Shown: positions 48,114 to 56,906, counted from the stretch's first letter. The stretch: DNA of 64,000 nt from Streptomyces xanthophaeus (GCF_030440515.1 NZ_CP076543.1:434001-498000), one strand, 5' to 3'. Notes: a model not told the origin generated them from the letters alone. Program-made: numbers and translations.

Positions 48114-48764
48114 CTACGCGTGGATGCCCGCGCGGGCAGCGAGGTCGAGTGCCGCGTCGAGGCGCGGAGCCGGGCGGCCTTCGGTGTGGGCCGCCGCCAG
48201 GAGCGCCGCCACGGCGTCCGCGTCCGCCTTGCGTTCGCGCGCCAGGGCCGCGAACCGGGCGACGGCCTCGGTCAGACTCCGCTCCAGCGCGTACGGGGCG
48301 TCGAACGAGGACACGGTGAGTCCGAGGAACTCGTCCGCGTCCTGGCCCACCCAGGCCGCGGCCCCCTCCAGTCCGTCCTCCTGCACCTCGTCCGGGTACG
48401 GGATGCGGTGCCAGGCGCCGTTCTCCCACCAGTAGACGAAGCCGAAGAGGTTGCCCGCGGCGTCGTCGCGCAGGAGGTCCCAGGGCAGCCAGTCGGGGCC
48501 GCCCGCGAGGAAGTCGATCTGCTCTCCGCCGACATGGGTGTGGCTGCCGTCGGGGTCCTGGCCGCAGAACACCGCGCGCCCGCCGTCCAGTACGGTCAGG
48601 CGCCACCAGCCGTCGGCGCCGGTGGAGTGGCACCACAGGCCGTCGTCGTCGAGGGCGAACTCGGTGCTCGTCGAGCACGCGGTGTCGACGATGGCCATGG
48701 TCACCGCCCTGGACCAGAGCAGTTCGGGGTGTTCGAGGTCTTCGGGCCGGCTCGGCGTGTGCAT
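48114..48764 (-). CDS. Uncharacterised 216-aa protein (SUKH/SMI1-like in layout)
   Basis: A 216-aa protein from ATG 48764 (GGAGGAG 8 nt upstream). It is acidic and rich in Trp: DDDGLWCHSTGADGWWRL, GGPDWLPWDLLRDDAAGNLFGFVYWWENGAWHRIPYPDEV. The run of Asp/Trp with a beta-rich N-terminal half and helical C-terminal half (ALERSLTEAVARFAAL) faintly resembles SMI1/KNR4 immunity-type proteins. I do not recognise it with confidence and give no function. It is convergent with the chitinase. Confidence 0.75.
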   Translation of the reverse strand: MHTPSRPEDLEHPELLWSRAVTMAIVDTACSTSTEFALDDDGLWCHSTGADGWWRLTVLDGGRAVFCGQDPDGSHTHVGGEQIDFLAGGPDWLPWDLLRDDAAGNLFGFVYWWENGAWHRIPYPDEVQEDGLEGAAAWVGQDADEFLGLTVSSFDAPYALERSLTEAVARFAALARERKADADAVAALLAAAHTEGRPAPRLDAALDLAARAGIHA

Positions 48765-48917
48765 CGTGTGGTCTCCTCCCGGGTGCCGGACAAGCCTCGC
48801 ATGCGGGCCCGGGTCGGCCGAATTTCCGATGCCCGGACGGGCACGGCGGCCGGGAAGCCGATGTTCGGCTCTACGGCCCGCTTTCCAGCATTGCCTTCTG
48901 AGAAGGAGCCTCTTGCC

Positions 48918-49115
48918 ATGCTCGTCCTCGACTCCTCCCGCACGAACACCGCGCCAGCCCGGCAGGGGCGCTCGTGGTCGAGGGGGCCGGGGACCCCGAG
49001 AACGGGGGCGGATTCGGCTGGGGCATCGTGGGCCGTACAGGCCGTGTGGCGCCCGGCTCCGCAGACACAGAGACAGGCGCTGGCGCAGGCACAGGCACAG
49101 GCACAGGCAGTCTGA
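48918..49115 (+). CDS. Possible small protein with Ala-Gln repeat tail
   Basis: A 65-aa open frame from ATG 48918 with a good AAGGAG 8 nt upstream. The product is Arg/Gly/Ser-rich and ends in QAQAQAQAV from a CAGGCA hexamer repeat. Nothing recognisable is present. It lies in a stretch between 48765 and 49394 that otherwise holds no gene. The ribosome site is its only support, so it may be non-coding. Confidence 0.35.
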   Translation: MLVLDSSRTNTAPARQGRSWSRGPGTPRTGADSAGASWAVQAVWRPAPQTQRQALAQAQAQAQAV

Positions 49116-49394
49116 CCGCCTGACCGGGGACGGCAAGGTGGCGCTCGGCGCGGAGGCCGGGCGGACGACATCGGGCGCGCAGGCCGAAGTCCGGCGGCTC
49201 GCCGCCCTGCGGCCGCCCGCGAAGCCCCTCCGGCGCGACCCGGGGGCTCGACGGACACCCCGTGGCCCCCGCCGCTCACGCGCTGCCCGCATGCTGAGAA
49301 GATCCCGGCCCCATCAAGCCCGCCCCCGCGCGGATCCCGCCATTGTGGCCGCCGAGCCAACTCCCCTACCGGAATGGCGGGTTACGGTCCGGCC

Positions 49395-50138
49395 ATGTCT
49401 TCGAACATACGAACCCTCCCCGCTCAGCACAGCCGCCGCACCCTGCTGCGCACCGCCGTCGCGGGCACGGCGGCGGCCGCCGGAGCGGGTCTGACCCTCG
49501 GCGCGGCCTTTCCCGCCTTCGCCAACCCGCGGGATCCCGAGAGCACGGAGCCCGTGACCACCCCCGGGCAGGCCCTGCGCCGGCTGGCGGCCGGCAACCA
49601 GCGGTGGCGGACCCAGGACCAGGAGCACCCGCACGAGTCCGCGGCCGTGCGTCGCCGGCTCGTCCAGGGCCAGCAGCCCTTCGCGATCGTGCTGGGCTGC
49701 GTCGATTCACGCGTTCCGCCCGAGCTGGTCTTCGACCAGGGGCTGGGTGACCTGCTGACCGTACGTTCGGCGGGCGAGGTGCTGGACGAGGCGGTTCTGG
49801 GGAGCATCGCGTACGGGGTTCTGGAGCTGCGCATACCGCTCGTGCTGGTCCTGGCCCATCAGTCGTGCGGAGCGGTCGCCGCGGCGGTCCACGCCGACGA
49901 GTCGGGCGAGCCGCTTCCCGCGCACATCCAGTACCTGGCCGATCAGATACGGCCCTCCATCGATCACAGCCAGCACGGCCAGGCCCGCGTCGACGCGACG
50001 ATCAACGCTCACGTGCGCAACGTCCGCAGACGGCTGGCGGCCGAGCCCGACCTCGCCGCAAAGGTGGCGACGGGCGAACTGGCCGTGCTCGCCGCCCGCT
50101 ACGAGCTGCGCGACCAGCACGTACGCACCCTGGCCTGA
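49395..50138 (+). CDS. Tat-exported beta-class carbonic anhydrase
   Basis: A 247-aa protein. The twin-arginine signal (HSRRTLLRTAV) at 12-22 and hydrophobic core to AFA near residue 43 predict export. Zinc-binding residues are Cys102, Asp104 and Arg106 in GCVDSRVPPE, and His155 plus Cys158 in AHQSCGA. All beta-CA ligands are present. An exported beta-CA would hydrate CO2 outside the membrane. TACGGT sits 6 nt before ATG 49395 without a strong ribosome site, so the mRNA may be leaderless. A start 21 bp upstream (49374) is possible. Confidence 0.92.
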   Translation: MSSNIRTLPAQHSRRTLLRTAVAGTAAAAGAGLTLGAAFPAFANPRDPESTEPVTTPGQALRRLAAGNQRWRTQDQEHPHESAAVRRRLVQGQQPFAIVLGCVDSRVPPELVFDQGLGDLLTVRSAGEVLDEAVLGSIAYGVLELRIPLVLVLAHQSCGAVAAAVHADESGEPLPAHIQYLADQIRPSIDHSQHGQARVDATINAHVRNVRRRLAAEPDLAAKVATGELAVLAARYELRDQHVRTLA

Positions 50139-50159
50139 CGGCGGTGGTGCCTGCGGGCC

Positions 50160-50187
50160 CATCCCGGTCGAGCCTCCGACCGGGATG
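50160..50187. terminator. Terminator hairpin after carbonic anhydrase
   Basis: An 11-bp perfect stem (50160-50170 with 50177-50187) and 6-nt loop, between the convergent carbonic anhydrase and chaplin genes. Confidence 0.75.
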
Positions 50188-50205
50188 AGCCGCGGTTCAC
50201 GACCT

Positions 50206-50445
50206 TCAGGCGTTGACGCAGGTGTTGGCGGCGGCCGGGTTGAGCAGGCCGATGATGTTGATGCTGTTGCCGCACACGTTGATCGGAACGTGGATCGGGA
50301 TCTGGACCACGTTGCCCGAAAGCACGCCGGGCGAGCCGATCGCGAAGCCCTCCGCGGTGGCGTCCGCCGACGCCGAGGACGCACCGCCGATGACCGCCAG
50401 GCCGAGCACCAGGGCAAGACCCGCACTCTTCAGAACACGCGACAC
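50206..50445 (-). CDS. Short chaplin
   Basis: A 79-aa secreted protein. Signal peptide VLKSAGLALVLGLAVIGGASSASA (cleavage near residue 28). The mature part is one chaplin domain: hydrophobic beta-prone VLSGNVVQIPIHVPINVCGNSINIIGLLNPAAANTCVNA with the two Cys that form a disulfide in chaplins. Short chaplins (ChpD-H) self-assemble at the colony surface to lower surface tension and coat aerial hyphae. The GTG start has AAGGAG 7 nt upstream. No LAXTG tail, so it is a short type. Confidence 0.93.
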   Translation of the reverse strand: MSRVLKSAGLALVLGLAVIGGASSASADATAEGFAIGSPGVLSGNVVQIPIHVPINVCGNSINIIGLLNPAAANTCVNA

Positions 50446-50796
50446 GTGACATCTCCTTGTAACCGCACAGCGGCGCCGGAGCACCGCACGGCCCCGAGCG
50501 GGGCCGTCGCCCTTTCCTTCGGCAGCTGACGGCCTCCTGGCCTGGTTCCGGCCGCCCGGTTCCCTCGAATAGGTGGCCCCTCGCCTCCGTTCGGAGGTAC
50601 GGGAACGCCGCGGGACCCCGTCGACCCGACCCTCTTGTCGGACCATCCGACCGACTCCCCGGCCCTGCACGCATCCCGCATCCCGCATCCCGACCGTCAC
50701 GATCCCTCGCCGTTCCGCCGCCGCCGAGGAGCCACAGGCCCTGCGCGCTCCTGCCGATCCGCCGCTCCGGTCGCACGCCCGGCCCGGGCGACGGGT

Positions 50797-50910
50797 GGTC
50801 AGCACGGGTTGGAGTACCTCGCGTTCGACGATCTGCTCGCGCACATCGGTGACGGAGCCGGCGGCCGGCTCGCCTTCCAGGCGTCCTTCCCGGTGCACGC
50901 GCAGCCCTGA
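50797..50910 (+). other. Coding-like C-terminal fragment, possible gene remnant
   Basis: The frame ending at TGA 50908-50910 reads GLEYLAFDDLLAHIGDGAGG and onward with nearly all third positions G or C, unlike the preceding sequence. No convincing start lies upstream. It may be the tail of a decayed gene. The family is not recognised. Confidence 0.3.
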
Positions 50911-51186
50911 CGGCATTTCTTAGCATCAGAGGTCAACTATTCGTCCGGCCGCCGCCCGGAGGACTAGAAAGGTCGGGACCGAACCGGACCGGACCGACGA
51001 CGGGGATGATGCCCCCGTCGACGACCGGAATGACATCTAAGGCGGTGGATGCGCGTGCGTAGATGCGGCAGAATCGAATGGATAGCGGTCAGATTACTTC
51101 CGGAGAGACCGAGTTCCGACTCCTCCACCTGACGCGGTCGGCCCCGCCGCAGCCTGTGCCGATAGGCGGGTGCAGGGCTGACCTGG

Positions 51187-51224
51187 ACGCAGGGAGGAGG
51201 GATTCCCCGACCTCCTCCCTGCGT
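51187..51224. terminator. 14-bp stem hairpin of unknown owner
   Basis: Bases 51187-51200 pair perfectly with 51211-51224 around a 10-nt loop. No annotated gene ends beside it, which suggests an unannotated transcript or an RNA gene nearby. Confidence 0.5.
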
Positions 51225-51637
51225 ATGCGGCTGCGCGTTTCCTCCACGAAATCCCGGCCGCTCGGCGCAGGCGCCGCTATGGCCTGGCACAGGCCGCCGA
51301 CGTGCGGCGTTCGGGGACTCCGCCGTGGGCCACGTCCTGGCCGACGACGATGACCGGCTGCGGCGCGGCCGCGTTCCGACGTGCACCGCACACGGAATTG
51401 CGCCGGTTCCCGAAAGGCCCTGCGAGGCTGCCTTGTTTCCCGCGCCCCGGCCGACGTGATGTCACACAGTCGCAGGAGTCGAGCGCATCCCGAAAAACTC
51501 ACCTGAAACTTTTTCATATGGGCACCCATCCGCAGGCGTTGGGGCACCGAAGGAGTAACGAGAGCCTCTTCAAGGCCTCGTTCACAACCCGTACGATCTG
51601 CGATTCCCGTCTGGGGATCCACGGAACAGGAGCGAAT

Positions 51638-52462
51638 GTGATAGTCAAGCGCGCCGGTCGCCACGTGGCTCTCGCCGCCATACCCGCCGCCGTGGTCCTG
51701 ACCCTCGGCCTTTCCGGACCAGCTCTCGCGGAGAGCGGGAAGGCGTACCAGATCGACCTGGCGCAGCTGAACAACTCGGGCTCCAGCGGTACGGTCATGC
51801 TCACGCTCAAGGGCAGGCAGCTCACCGTACAGATCGAGTCCAAGGGCATGGTGCCCGGACAGCCGTCGGCCCAGCACCTGCACGGCTCGACGAAGGGGCA
51901 CGACTTCCACTGCCCGGACGCGACCGACGACAAGGACGGCGACGGGGTCCTCAGCAACACCGAGGCCACGCACGACTACGGCGACATCAACATCTCGCTC
52001 ACCACGGGCGGGGACACCAAGCCCACCAGCGGCCTCGACGTGCTGCGCATGCCCGTCGCCGACGCGCAGGGCACGATCCGCTACAAGCGGACGATCGAGG
52101 TCGGCCAGGACGTCGTCGACCACATCAAGGACCTGCACGTCGTGCAGCACGGCATCGACCGCAACAAGAACAAGAAGTACGACTTCGAGGGGGCGGGCAA
52201 GAGCGAGCTCGACCCGAAGCTTCCCCAGGAGGCCACGGCTCCGACCAACTGCGGAGAGGTCAAGGGCGCTGCCGTGGGGTCGATCCCCGTCGGCGGCATC
52301 GAGACCGGCGGCGGCACCGAGGAGCACACGGCGGCGCCGGTGACGGTGCGCGACGGTGTGGCGATCACGGTACTCGCGGTGGTGGCGGGTGCGGTGATCA
52401 TCGGGCGGAAGCGGTCCGGTGTGGGCTCCGTCCGCCGGGGGACCACCGGGGGCGGCGCGTGA
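51638..52462 (+). CDS. CHRD-domain-like secreted, membrane-anchored protein
   Basis: A 274-aa protein from GTG 51638 (AGGAG 6 nt upstream). A signal peptide ends near residue 30 (LAESG). The body resembles CHRD or SodC-like beta-sandwich proteins: GTVMLTLKGRQLTVQIESKG, AQHLHGSTKGHDFHCP, and LHVVQHGIDRNKNKKYDF, with several His in the two strands. A Ca-binding-type loop DDKDGDGVLSNTE is present. The C-terminus has a helix (VAITVLAVVAGAVIIG) and basic tail, so it is membrane- or wall-anchored, but no LPXTG is seen. The following sortase gene overlaps its stop by 4 bp (GTGA). Confidence 0.85.
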   Translation: MIVKRAGRHVALAAIPAAVVLTLGLSGPALAESGKAYQIDLAQLNNSGSSGTVMLTLKGRQLTVQIESKGMVPGQPSAQHLHGSTKGHDFHCPDATDDKDGDGVLSNTEATHDYGDINISLTTGGDTKPTSGLDVLRMPVADAQGTIRYKRTIEVGQDVVDHIKDLHVVQHGIDRNKNKKYDFEGAGKSELDPKLPQEATAPTNCGEVKGAAVGSIPVGGIETGGGTEEHTAAPVTVRDGVAITVLAVVAGAVIIGRKRSGVGSVRRGTTGGGA

Positions 52463-53163
52463 AGCCGGCCCCCACGCGGCTCCGCCGCCGCACCGCAGGC
52501 CCGCTGGCGGCCGCCGTCCTCGCCGGACTCCTCCTCTCGGGGTGCGGCGGCGGCCAGGACGCGGCGCAGCCCGCCGCCCCGGCGGGGCAGAACCTCCCCG
52601 GCGGGGCGCCGGCCGGCGCCGACGCCTCGCCCACCGGGAAGGCGCCCGCAGCGGGATCGAAGGGCGGAGCAGGGGCGGATGCCGGTGCGGGCCAGGCCGA
52701 GCAGGCCCTGGCCCGGTCGGCGCCGCAGAAGATCACGATCCCCTCCCTCAACCTGTCCAGTTCCCTGGAGACGCTGCAACAGAACCCGGACGGCACCATG
52801 CAGACCCCGAAGGACCCCGCGCTCGCGGGCTGGTACGAGCCGGGGCCGACCCCGGGCTCCCAGGGGCCGGCCGTGATCGCCGGGCACGTCACGTGGAACG
52901 GAGCGTCCGCGGTGTTCGAGAAGCTGAAGACGATGAAGGGCGGTGACACCATCAAGGTCACCCGGCAGGACGGCAAGACGGTCACGTTCACGGTGGACCG
53001 GGTCGCCGAGTACCCGAAGGCCGAGTTCCCGACGCTGGAGGTGTACAAGAACATCGACCACGCGGGCCTGCGCCTGGTCACCTGCGGCGGCACCTTCGAC
53101 CCCAAGAAGCACTATTACGACAGCAACGTGGTGGTGTTCGCCCGTATGACGGGCGCCGCTTAG
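52459..53163 (+). CDS. Class F sortase lipoprotein
   Basis: A 234-aa protein. A lipobox LLLSGC (Cys29) predicts a lipid anchor. The sortase domain (about 85-234) has the catalytic His143 in IAGHVTW, Cys209 in RLVTCGG and Arg229 in VVVFARM. This is the class F layout of actinobacteria. Its GTG overlaps the stop of the CHRD gene, and the shared operon suggests the CHRD protein is its substrate or partner, though that protein lacks an obvious LPXTG motif. A hairpin follows the stop. Confidence 0.92.
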   Translation: MKPAPTRLRRRTAGPLAAAVLAGLLLSGCGGGQDAAQPAAPAGQNLPGGAPAGADASPTGKAPAAGSKGGAGADAGAGQAEQALARSAPQKITIPSLNLSSSLETLQQNPDGTMQTPKDPALAGWYEPGPTPGSQGPAVIAGHVTWNGASAVFEKLKTMKGGDTIKVTRQDGKTVTFTVDRVAEYPKAEFPTLEVYKNIDHAGLRLVTCGGTFDPKKHYYDSNVVVFARMTGAA

Positions 53164-53187
53164 CCAGGACGGCGGATCCGGGAACCC

Positions 53188-53224
53188 GCCCGTCGGCCGC
53201 AGGGCCCCACTGCGGCTGACGGGC
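53188..53224. terminator. Terminator of the CHRD-sortase operon
   Basis: A 15-bp stem (53188-53202 with 53210-53224, one G-U pair) and 7-nt loop, 24 bp after the sortase stop. Confidence 0.75.
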
Positions 53225-53329
53225 CCGGTCACCGCCCGACCGGATGAGTATCCGTACTCATGGCGTGAGCATGATCACGCAGCCACGATGGAGCACCGGA
53301 ACGGATCTTCATCGAGGGGGACGGCACGC

Positions 53330-54304
53330 ATGGGTGCGACCGTGGAGGAACACGGGGGCGGGAAGAACGGCGGCGGAGGGGCGCTGCGCGCCCGGGAGGT
53401 GCTCGGCCCATCGATCCGGCCCGCCGGTGTGGGTGCGCTGCTGGGTGTCCTGTGGTTCGTGGTGGCCGTGCTGCCGTGGGACTTCGACGACCTGTGCCAC
53501 AGCGACGAGCCCTGGGGGTGCCTGGGGTTCGGGCTCCTGATGATGGCGGCCGTCCCGCTCGTCACCACTGTGGCCGGCTGGGTGCTGCTGCGCGTGGCGG
53601 GTGTCCGTCCCGCCTGGCGGGTGGCCGCTCTGGGCGGGGTGCTGGCCCTGGCGGCCGAGTACCTGTTCGCCCGGTCGGGGGGCGGGTCCCTCCTGGCCTC
53701 GTACGCGATGCCGCTCGTGATGGCCGCGGCCTACGCGGCCGCGGCGGCCGTCGCACTGCCCGGAGCCGGCTCCCTCCGCCGGTGGGGGGTGCTCGCCGCC
53801 GCCCTGCTGCTGATGTGGCCGTTGTCGGCAGCCCTCGGCGAACGCAGCATCTCCGCGTACACGGAGCGGCAGATCGCCGCCGCCGAGGTCCCGTTGCTGG
53901 CCCCCGAGCTGAACGACTACCGGCTGTACTTCCCGGAGGCCGACGTCTACGACGGCACGTTCCTCTATCTCCTGCTGCCCAGGCCGGTGGAGACCAGCGC
54001 CGCCGACCGGGAGCAGCGCGGTGTCCAGGTCACCGTCGGCCCGCAGATCCCCGGTTTCGCGCCCCCGGACGTCTGCGAGGTCTACGGCAGCCGAACACGG
54101 GTCGACGCGGGCCCGTGCGAACAGGTGGCTCCCGACACGTGGCGCTCGTCGTGGAACGGGTCCATCCGCTACATCGCACGACGCGAAGGCGTCATCGTGG
54201 TGCTGAGCGGCGGTGGACCGACCGTTTCCGACGAGGACCTGAGGGCCATGGCCGGGTCCCTCACCGTACGGAAGCCCGCCTTCTTCGTCGACCCGAACGG
54301 CTAG
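53330..54304 (+). CDS. Uncharacterised multi-pass membrane protein
   Basis: A 324-aa protein from ATG 53330 (GAGGGGG 9 nt upstream). A short hydrophilic N-terminus precedes four or five helices (about 35-175: GVGALLGVLWFVVAVLPW, LGFGLLMMAAVPLVTTVAGWVLL, AMPLVMAAAYAAAAAVA, GVLAAALLLMWPLSAALG). The rest is a soluble, probably extracytoplasmic domain of about 140 residues with Cys residues in DVCEVYG and AGPCEQV. I do not recognise the family. Confidence 0.82.
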   Translation: MGATVEEHGGGKNGGGGALRAREVLGPSIRPAGVGALLGVLWFVVAVLPWDFDDLCHSDEPWGCLGFGLLMMAAVPLVTTVAGWVLLRVAGVRPAWRVAALGGVLALAAEYLFARSGGGSLLASYAMPLVMAAAYAAAAAVALPGAGSLRRWGVLAAALLLMWPLSAALGERSISAYTERQIAAAEVPLLAPELNDYRLYFPEADVYDGTFLYLLLPRPVETSAADREQRGVQVTVGPQIPGFAPPDVCEVYGSRTRVDAGPCEQVAPDTWRSSWNGSIRYIARREGVIVVLSGGGPTVSDEDLRAMAGSLTVRKPAFFVDPNG

Positions 54305-54377
54305 GGCGCGTATCGGAGTCGTGTCAATGTGCGGGATGTGCCTTCGTGGCACGGTCCGGTCCGACAGACGGTCTTAC

Positions 54378-54461
54378 GTGACGCGAGTGCAACTGACCGA
54401 CCCGGATCGGGAGTTCATCGAGCCGTACCTGCCGATCGGCGCGGAAGCCAAGGGCGGGCAG
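54378..54461 (+). pseudogene. IS5-type transposase N-terminal remnant
   Basis: The frame from GTG 54378 reads VTRVQLTDPDREFIEPYLPI, matching the N-terminus of Streptomyces IS5-family transposases, where LTDxxWxxIEPYLP is typical. The match stops after about 25 residues and the next gene begins. No terminal repeats or C-terminal DDE part are present, so this is a decayed fragment. Confidence 0.6.
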
Positions 54462-54469
54462 GAGTTGGG

Positions 54470-56731
54470 TCAACGGTCGACCAGCCGTGGACGCGGGTCC
54501 TCATCCGTGGATTCCGCGTCGGTGTCGTCGGTGCCGACCGGGCCGCGGGGAAGCATCCGGTCCAACCATTTCGGCAGCCACCAGTTGGTCCGGCCGAGGA
54601 GTGTCATGGTCGCCGGTACCAGCACCATGCGTACGACCGTGGCGTCGATGAAGATCGCGGTGGCCAGGCCGAGCCCGAACATCTTGCTGGAGGGGTCGTC
54701 GGCGACGGCGAAGGACAGGAACACCGCCACCATGATGAGGGCGGCCGACGTGATGATCCGGGCGGTGCCCGCGACGCCCTCCACGATCGCCGTGCCGTTG
54801 TCGCCGGTGCGCACGTACTCCTCGCGCACCCGCGAGAGAAGGAACACCTCGTAGTCCATCGACAGGCCGAACAGGATGGCGAAGAGGAACATCGGGATGA
54901 ACGACACGATCGGAACCGTCGCCTCCAGCCCGATGAGCGCACCGCCCCAGCCCCACTGGAAGACCGCGACCATGACCCCGTAGGCCGCGCCGATGCTCAG
55001 CAGGTTCAGCAGCACCGCCTTGAGCGGTACGACGACCGAACGGAAGACCAGCATCAGCAGCAGGAACGAGAGCGCCAGCACGGCGGCGACGAACACCGGC
55101 AGGCGTTCGCTGGTGCGTCGGCCCACGTCGGACAGGCTCGCGGCGGCGCCGCCTACGTGCGCCCTGGCCGGGCCGTGCCCGATCGCCGCGGGCAGCACCT
55201 CGGTGCGCAGCCGGGAGAGGGTGTCGGCCGTGGCCTTGTCCTGAGGGCTGGTGGTCGGGAACACCACGAGGGTCGCGACGCCGGTGGCCGGGTCGATGCG
55301 CGCCGGCGCGACGGACGCGATGCCCGGATCCGCCGCGACCGTCGCGACGAGACGGTCCACCACTCCCGGATCACCGGCGGGGTCCGCGGCGATGACGAGG
55401 GGACCGTTGGTGCCCGGGCCGAACCCCTCGGCGACGAGGTCGTAGGCACGGCGCTCGGTACGGCTCTGCGGCAGTGAGCCGTCGTCGGGCAGGCCGACGC
55501 GCAGGCCGAGCAGGGGCAGCGACGCCGTCAGCAGCAGCGCCGCCGCGCCGACCGCGTACGCCACCGGGTGCCGGCCGACGTGCCCGATCCAGCGCCGCCA
55601 CCCGGCGGCGGGGACGGCGTCCGGAGCCGCGCCCTGCCGTCGGAAGAGCCGCCCGGCCCGAAGAGCACGGCCGATCCGGCCGGCCCGGCCCAGCCGCGGG
55701 CCCGCCGCGCCGAGGAAGGCCGGCAGCAGCGTCACCGACGCGAGCACCATCGTCAGGACGACGATCGAGACGGCAACCCCGCCCACCGTCATGAACGGCA
55801 CGTTCGCGACCGCCAGGCCGAGGATCGACACGACGACGGTGCCTCCGGCGAAGACCACCGGCCGCCCCGCCGTGGCCACCGCTCGTGCGGCCGCCGCCTG
55901 CGGATCGAGCCCGCGCGCGAGGTACTCCCGGTGCCTGGCGAGCACGAACAGCGCGTAGTCGATGCCCACTCCGAGCCCGACCATGCTGCCTAGGACCGGT
56001 GCGAAGGTGGGGACGTCCGTCACCCCCGCCAGTACCGTCATCGTGGCGACCCCGACGGTCAGTCCGAAGACCGCCATGCCGATCGGCAGCGCGGCGGCGA
56101 CGAGCGAACCGAAGGCCAGGAACAGGATCGCGGCCGCGGCGAGGAGGCCGATCAGCTCGCTCGCGCCGCCGTCGGGGTCGGAGAAGGCGTAGAAGAGGTC
56201 CCCGCCCATCTCGATACGCAGGGGCAGTTCGGCGCGCAGCCGGTCGCCGAGAGCGACGAGGGCGTCGAGGTCTTCGGCCGACAGCCGGCTCTGGTCGGGG
56301 TACTGCACGCGGACGACCGCGATCCGCCCGTCGGCCGAGACGAGGCCGCCACGCACGGCGGTGTCCCCGCCTGCGTCGAGTGCCCCCGCCGGGTCGCTCG
56401 TGCCGAGCACGTGCGGCAGCCGCTTCACCTCGGTCTGCAGCCGCGTGAGAGCGGTGCGGGCGCCGTCGTCGTCGAAGAACGTCGCACCGCCGTCGAGGGG
56501 GGTGACGACCACTTGGGCGGTCATCCCCTCCTGGCCGGTGCCTGCCCGCTCGATCAGTTCCGCGGCCCGTCGGGAGTCCAGTCCCGGAGCGGTCATCGAG
56601 TCCGCGGTCCGCCCGCCGAAGGCGACGGCGGCGAGGACGGTGAGCGTGGCGGCGATCAGCCATGCCGCGATCACCCGCCAGGGATGGCGCGCGGCGCCTG
56701 CGCCCAGGCGCAACAGGGCTTTCGAGAGCAT
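54470..56731 (-). CDS. MMPL/RND family transporter
   Basis: A 753-aa membrane protein from ATG 56731 (GGAGGACCCG before it). It has two halves, each with one helix, a large periplasmic loop and five helices. The hallmark helix-4 to 6 motifs are GVGIDYALFVLARHREYLARG in the first half and SMDYEVFLLSRVREEYVRTGDN in the second. MMPL proteins export lipids or drugs by proton motive force. It is divergent from the two-component genes at 56.9 kb, which likely regulate it. The cargo is unknown. Confidence 0.94.
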   Translation of the reverse strand: MLSKALLRLGAGAARHPWRVIAAWLIAATLTVLAAVAFGGRTADSMTAPGLDSRRAAELIERAGTGQEGMTAQVVVTPLDGGATFFDDDGARTALTRLQTEVKRLPHVLGTSDPAGALDAGGDTAVRGGLVSADGRIAVVRVQYPDQSRLSAEDLDALVALGDRLRAELPLRIEMGGDLFYAFSDPDGGASELIGLLAAAAILFLAFGSLVAAALPIGMAVFGLTVGVATMTVLAGVTDVPTFAPVLGSMVGLGVGIDYALFVLARHREYLARGLDPQAAAARAVATAGRPVVFAGGTVVVSILGLAVANVPFMTVGGVAVSIVVLTMVLASVTLLPAFLGAAGPRLGRAGRIGRALRAGRLFRRQGAAPDAVPAAGWRRWIGHVGRHPVAYAVGAAALLLTASLPLLGLRVGLPDDGSLPQSRTERRAYDLVAEGFGPGTNGPLVIAADPAGDPGVVDRLVATVAADPGIASVAPARIDPATGVATLVVFPTTSPQDKATADTLSRLRTEVLPAAIGHGPARAHVGGAAASLSDVGRRTSERLPVFVAAVLALSFLLLMLVFRSVVVPLKAVLLNLLSIGAAYGVMVAVFQWGWGGALIGLEATVPIVSFIPMFLFAILFGLSMDYEVFLLSRVREEYVRTGDNGTAIVEGVAGTARIITSAALIMVAVFLSFAVADDPSSKMFGLGLATAIFIDATVVRMVLVPATMTLLGRTNWWLPKWLDRMLPRGPVGTDDTDAESTDEDPRPRLVDR

Positions 56732-56893
56732 CGGGTCCTCCAACCACCTTGTCGGCCGTCCTTGTACGGCCGCCGATGCCGAGGCTCCTCGCCACGGCGC
56801 TCCGCGGCATCGGCCCGCGGGCCGCGGATCCGTCGGCCCCGGGGCGGAGTGACGACCCGTCCTTTCGGCCGATGCGCGGCACGCCGCGGTGCC

Positions 56894-56906
56894 TAGGCTG
56901 AGAACC
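56894..56906 (+). promoter_or_regulatory. -10 box for leaderless histidine-kinase transcript
   Basis: TAGGCT (56894-56899) lies 7 nt before the GTG start at 56907. No Shine-Dalgarno is present. The -35 is not clear. The same TAGGCT plus 7-nt arrangement occurs at the SDR gene (30741). Confidence 0.5.

Larger units (their letters stand above)
50446..51637. other. 1.2-kb region with no confident gene
   Basis: Contents in order: chaplin leader with an 8-bp hairpin (50488-50507); a coding-like tail at 50797-50910; a mixed-composition stretch; a strong 14-bp hairpin at 51187-51224; and the leader of the CHRD gene, which has an ECF-like pair AACC (51586-51589) and CGTC (51608-51611), 18 bp apart. 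Long frames across it have no recognisable content. Confidence 0.5.

Noticed and set aside
54329..55477. 382-aa plus-strand frame opposite MMPL
   Set aside because: His/Arg/Asp-rich antisense shadow; only its first few dozen bases, in another frame, hold the transposase remnant.
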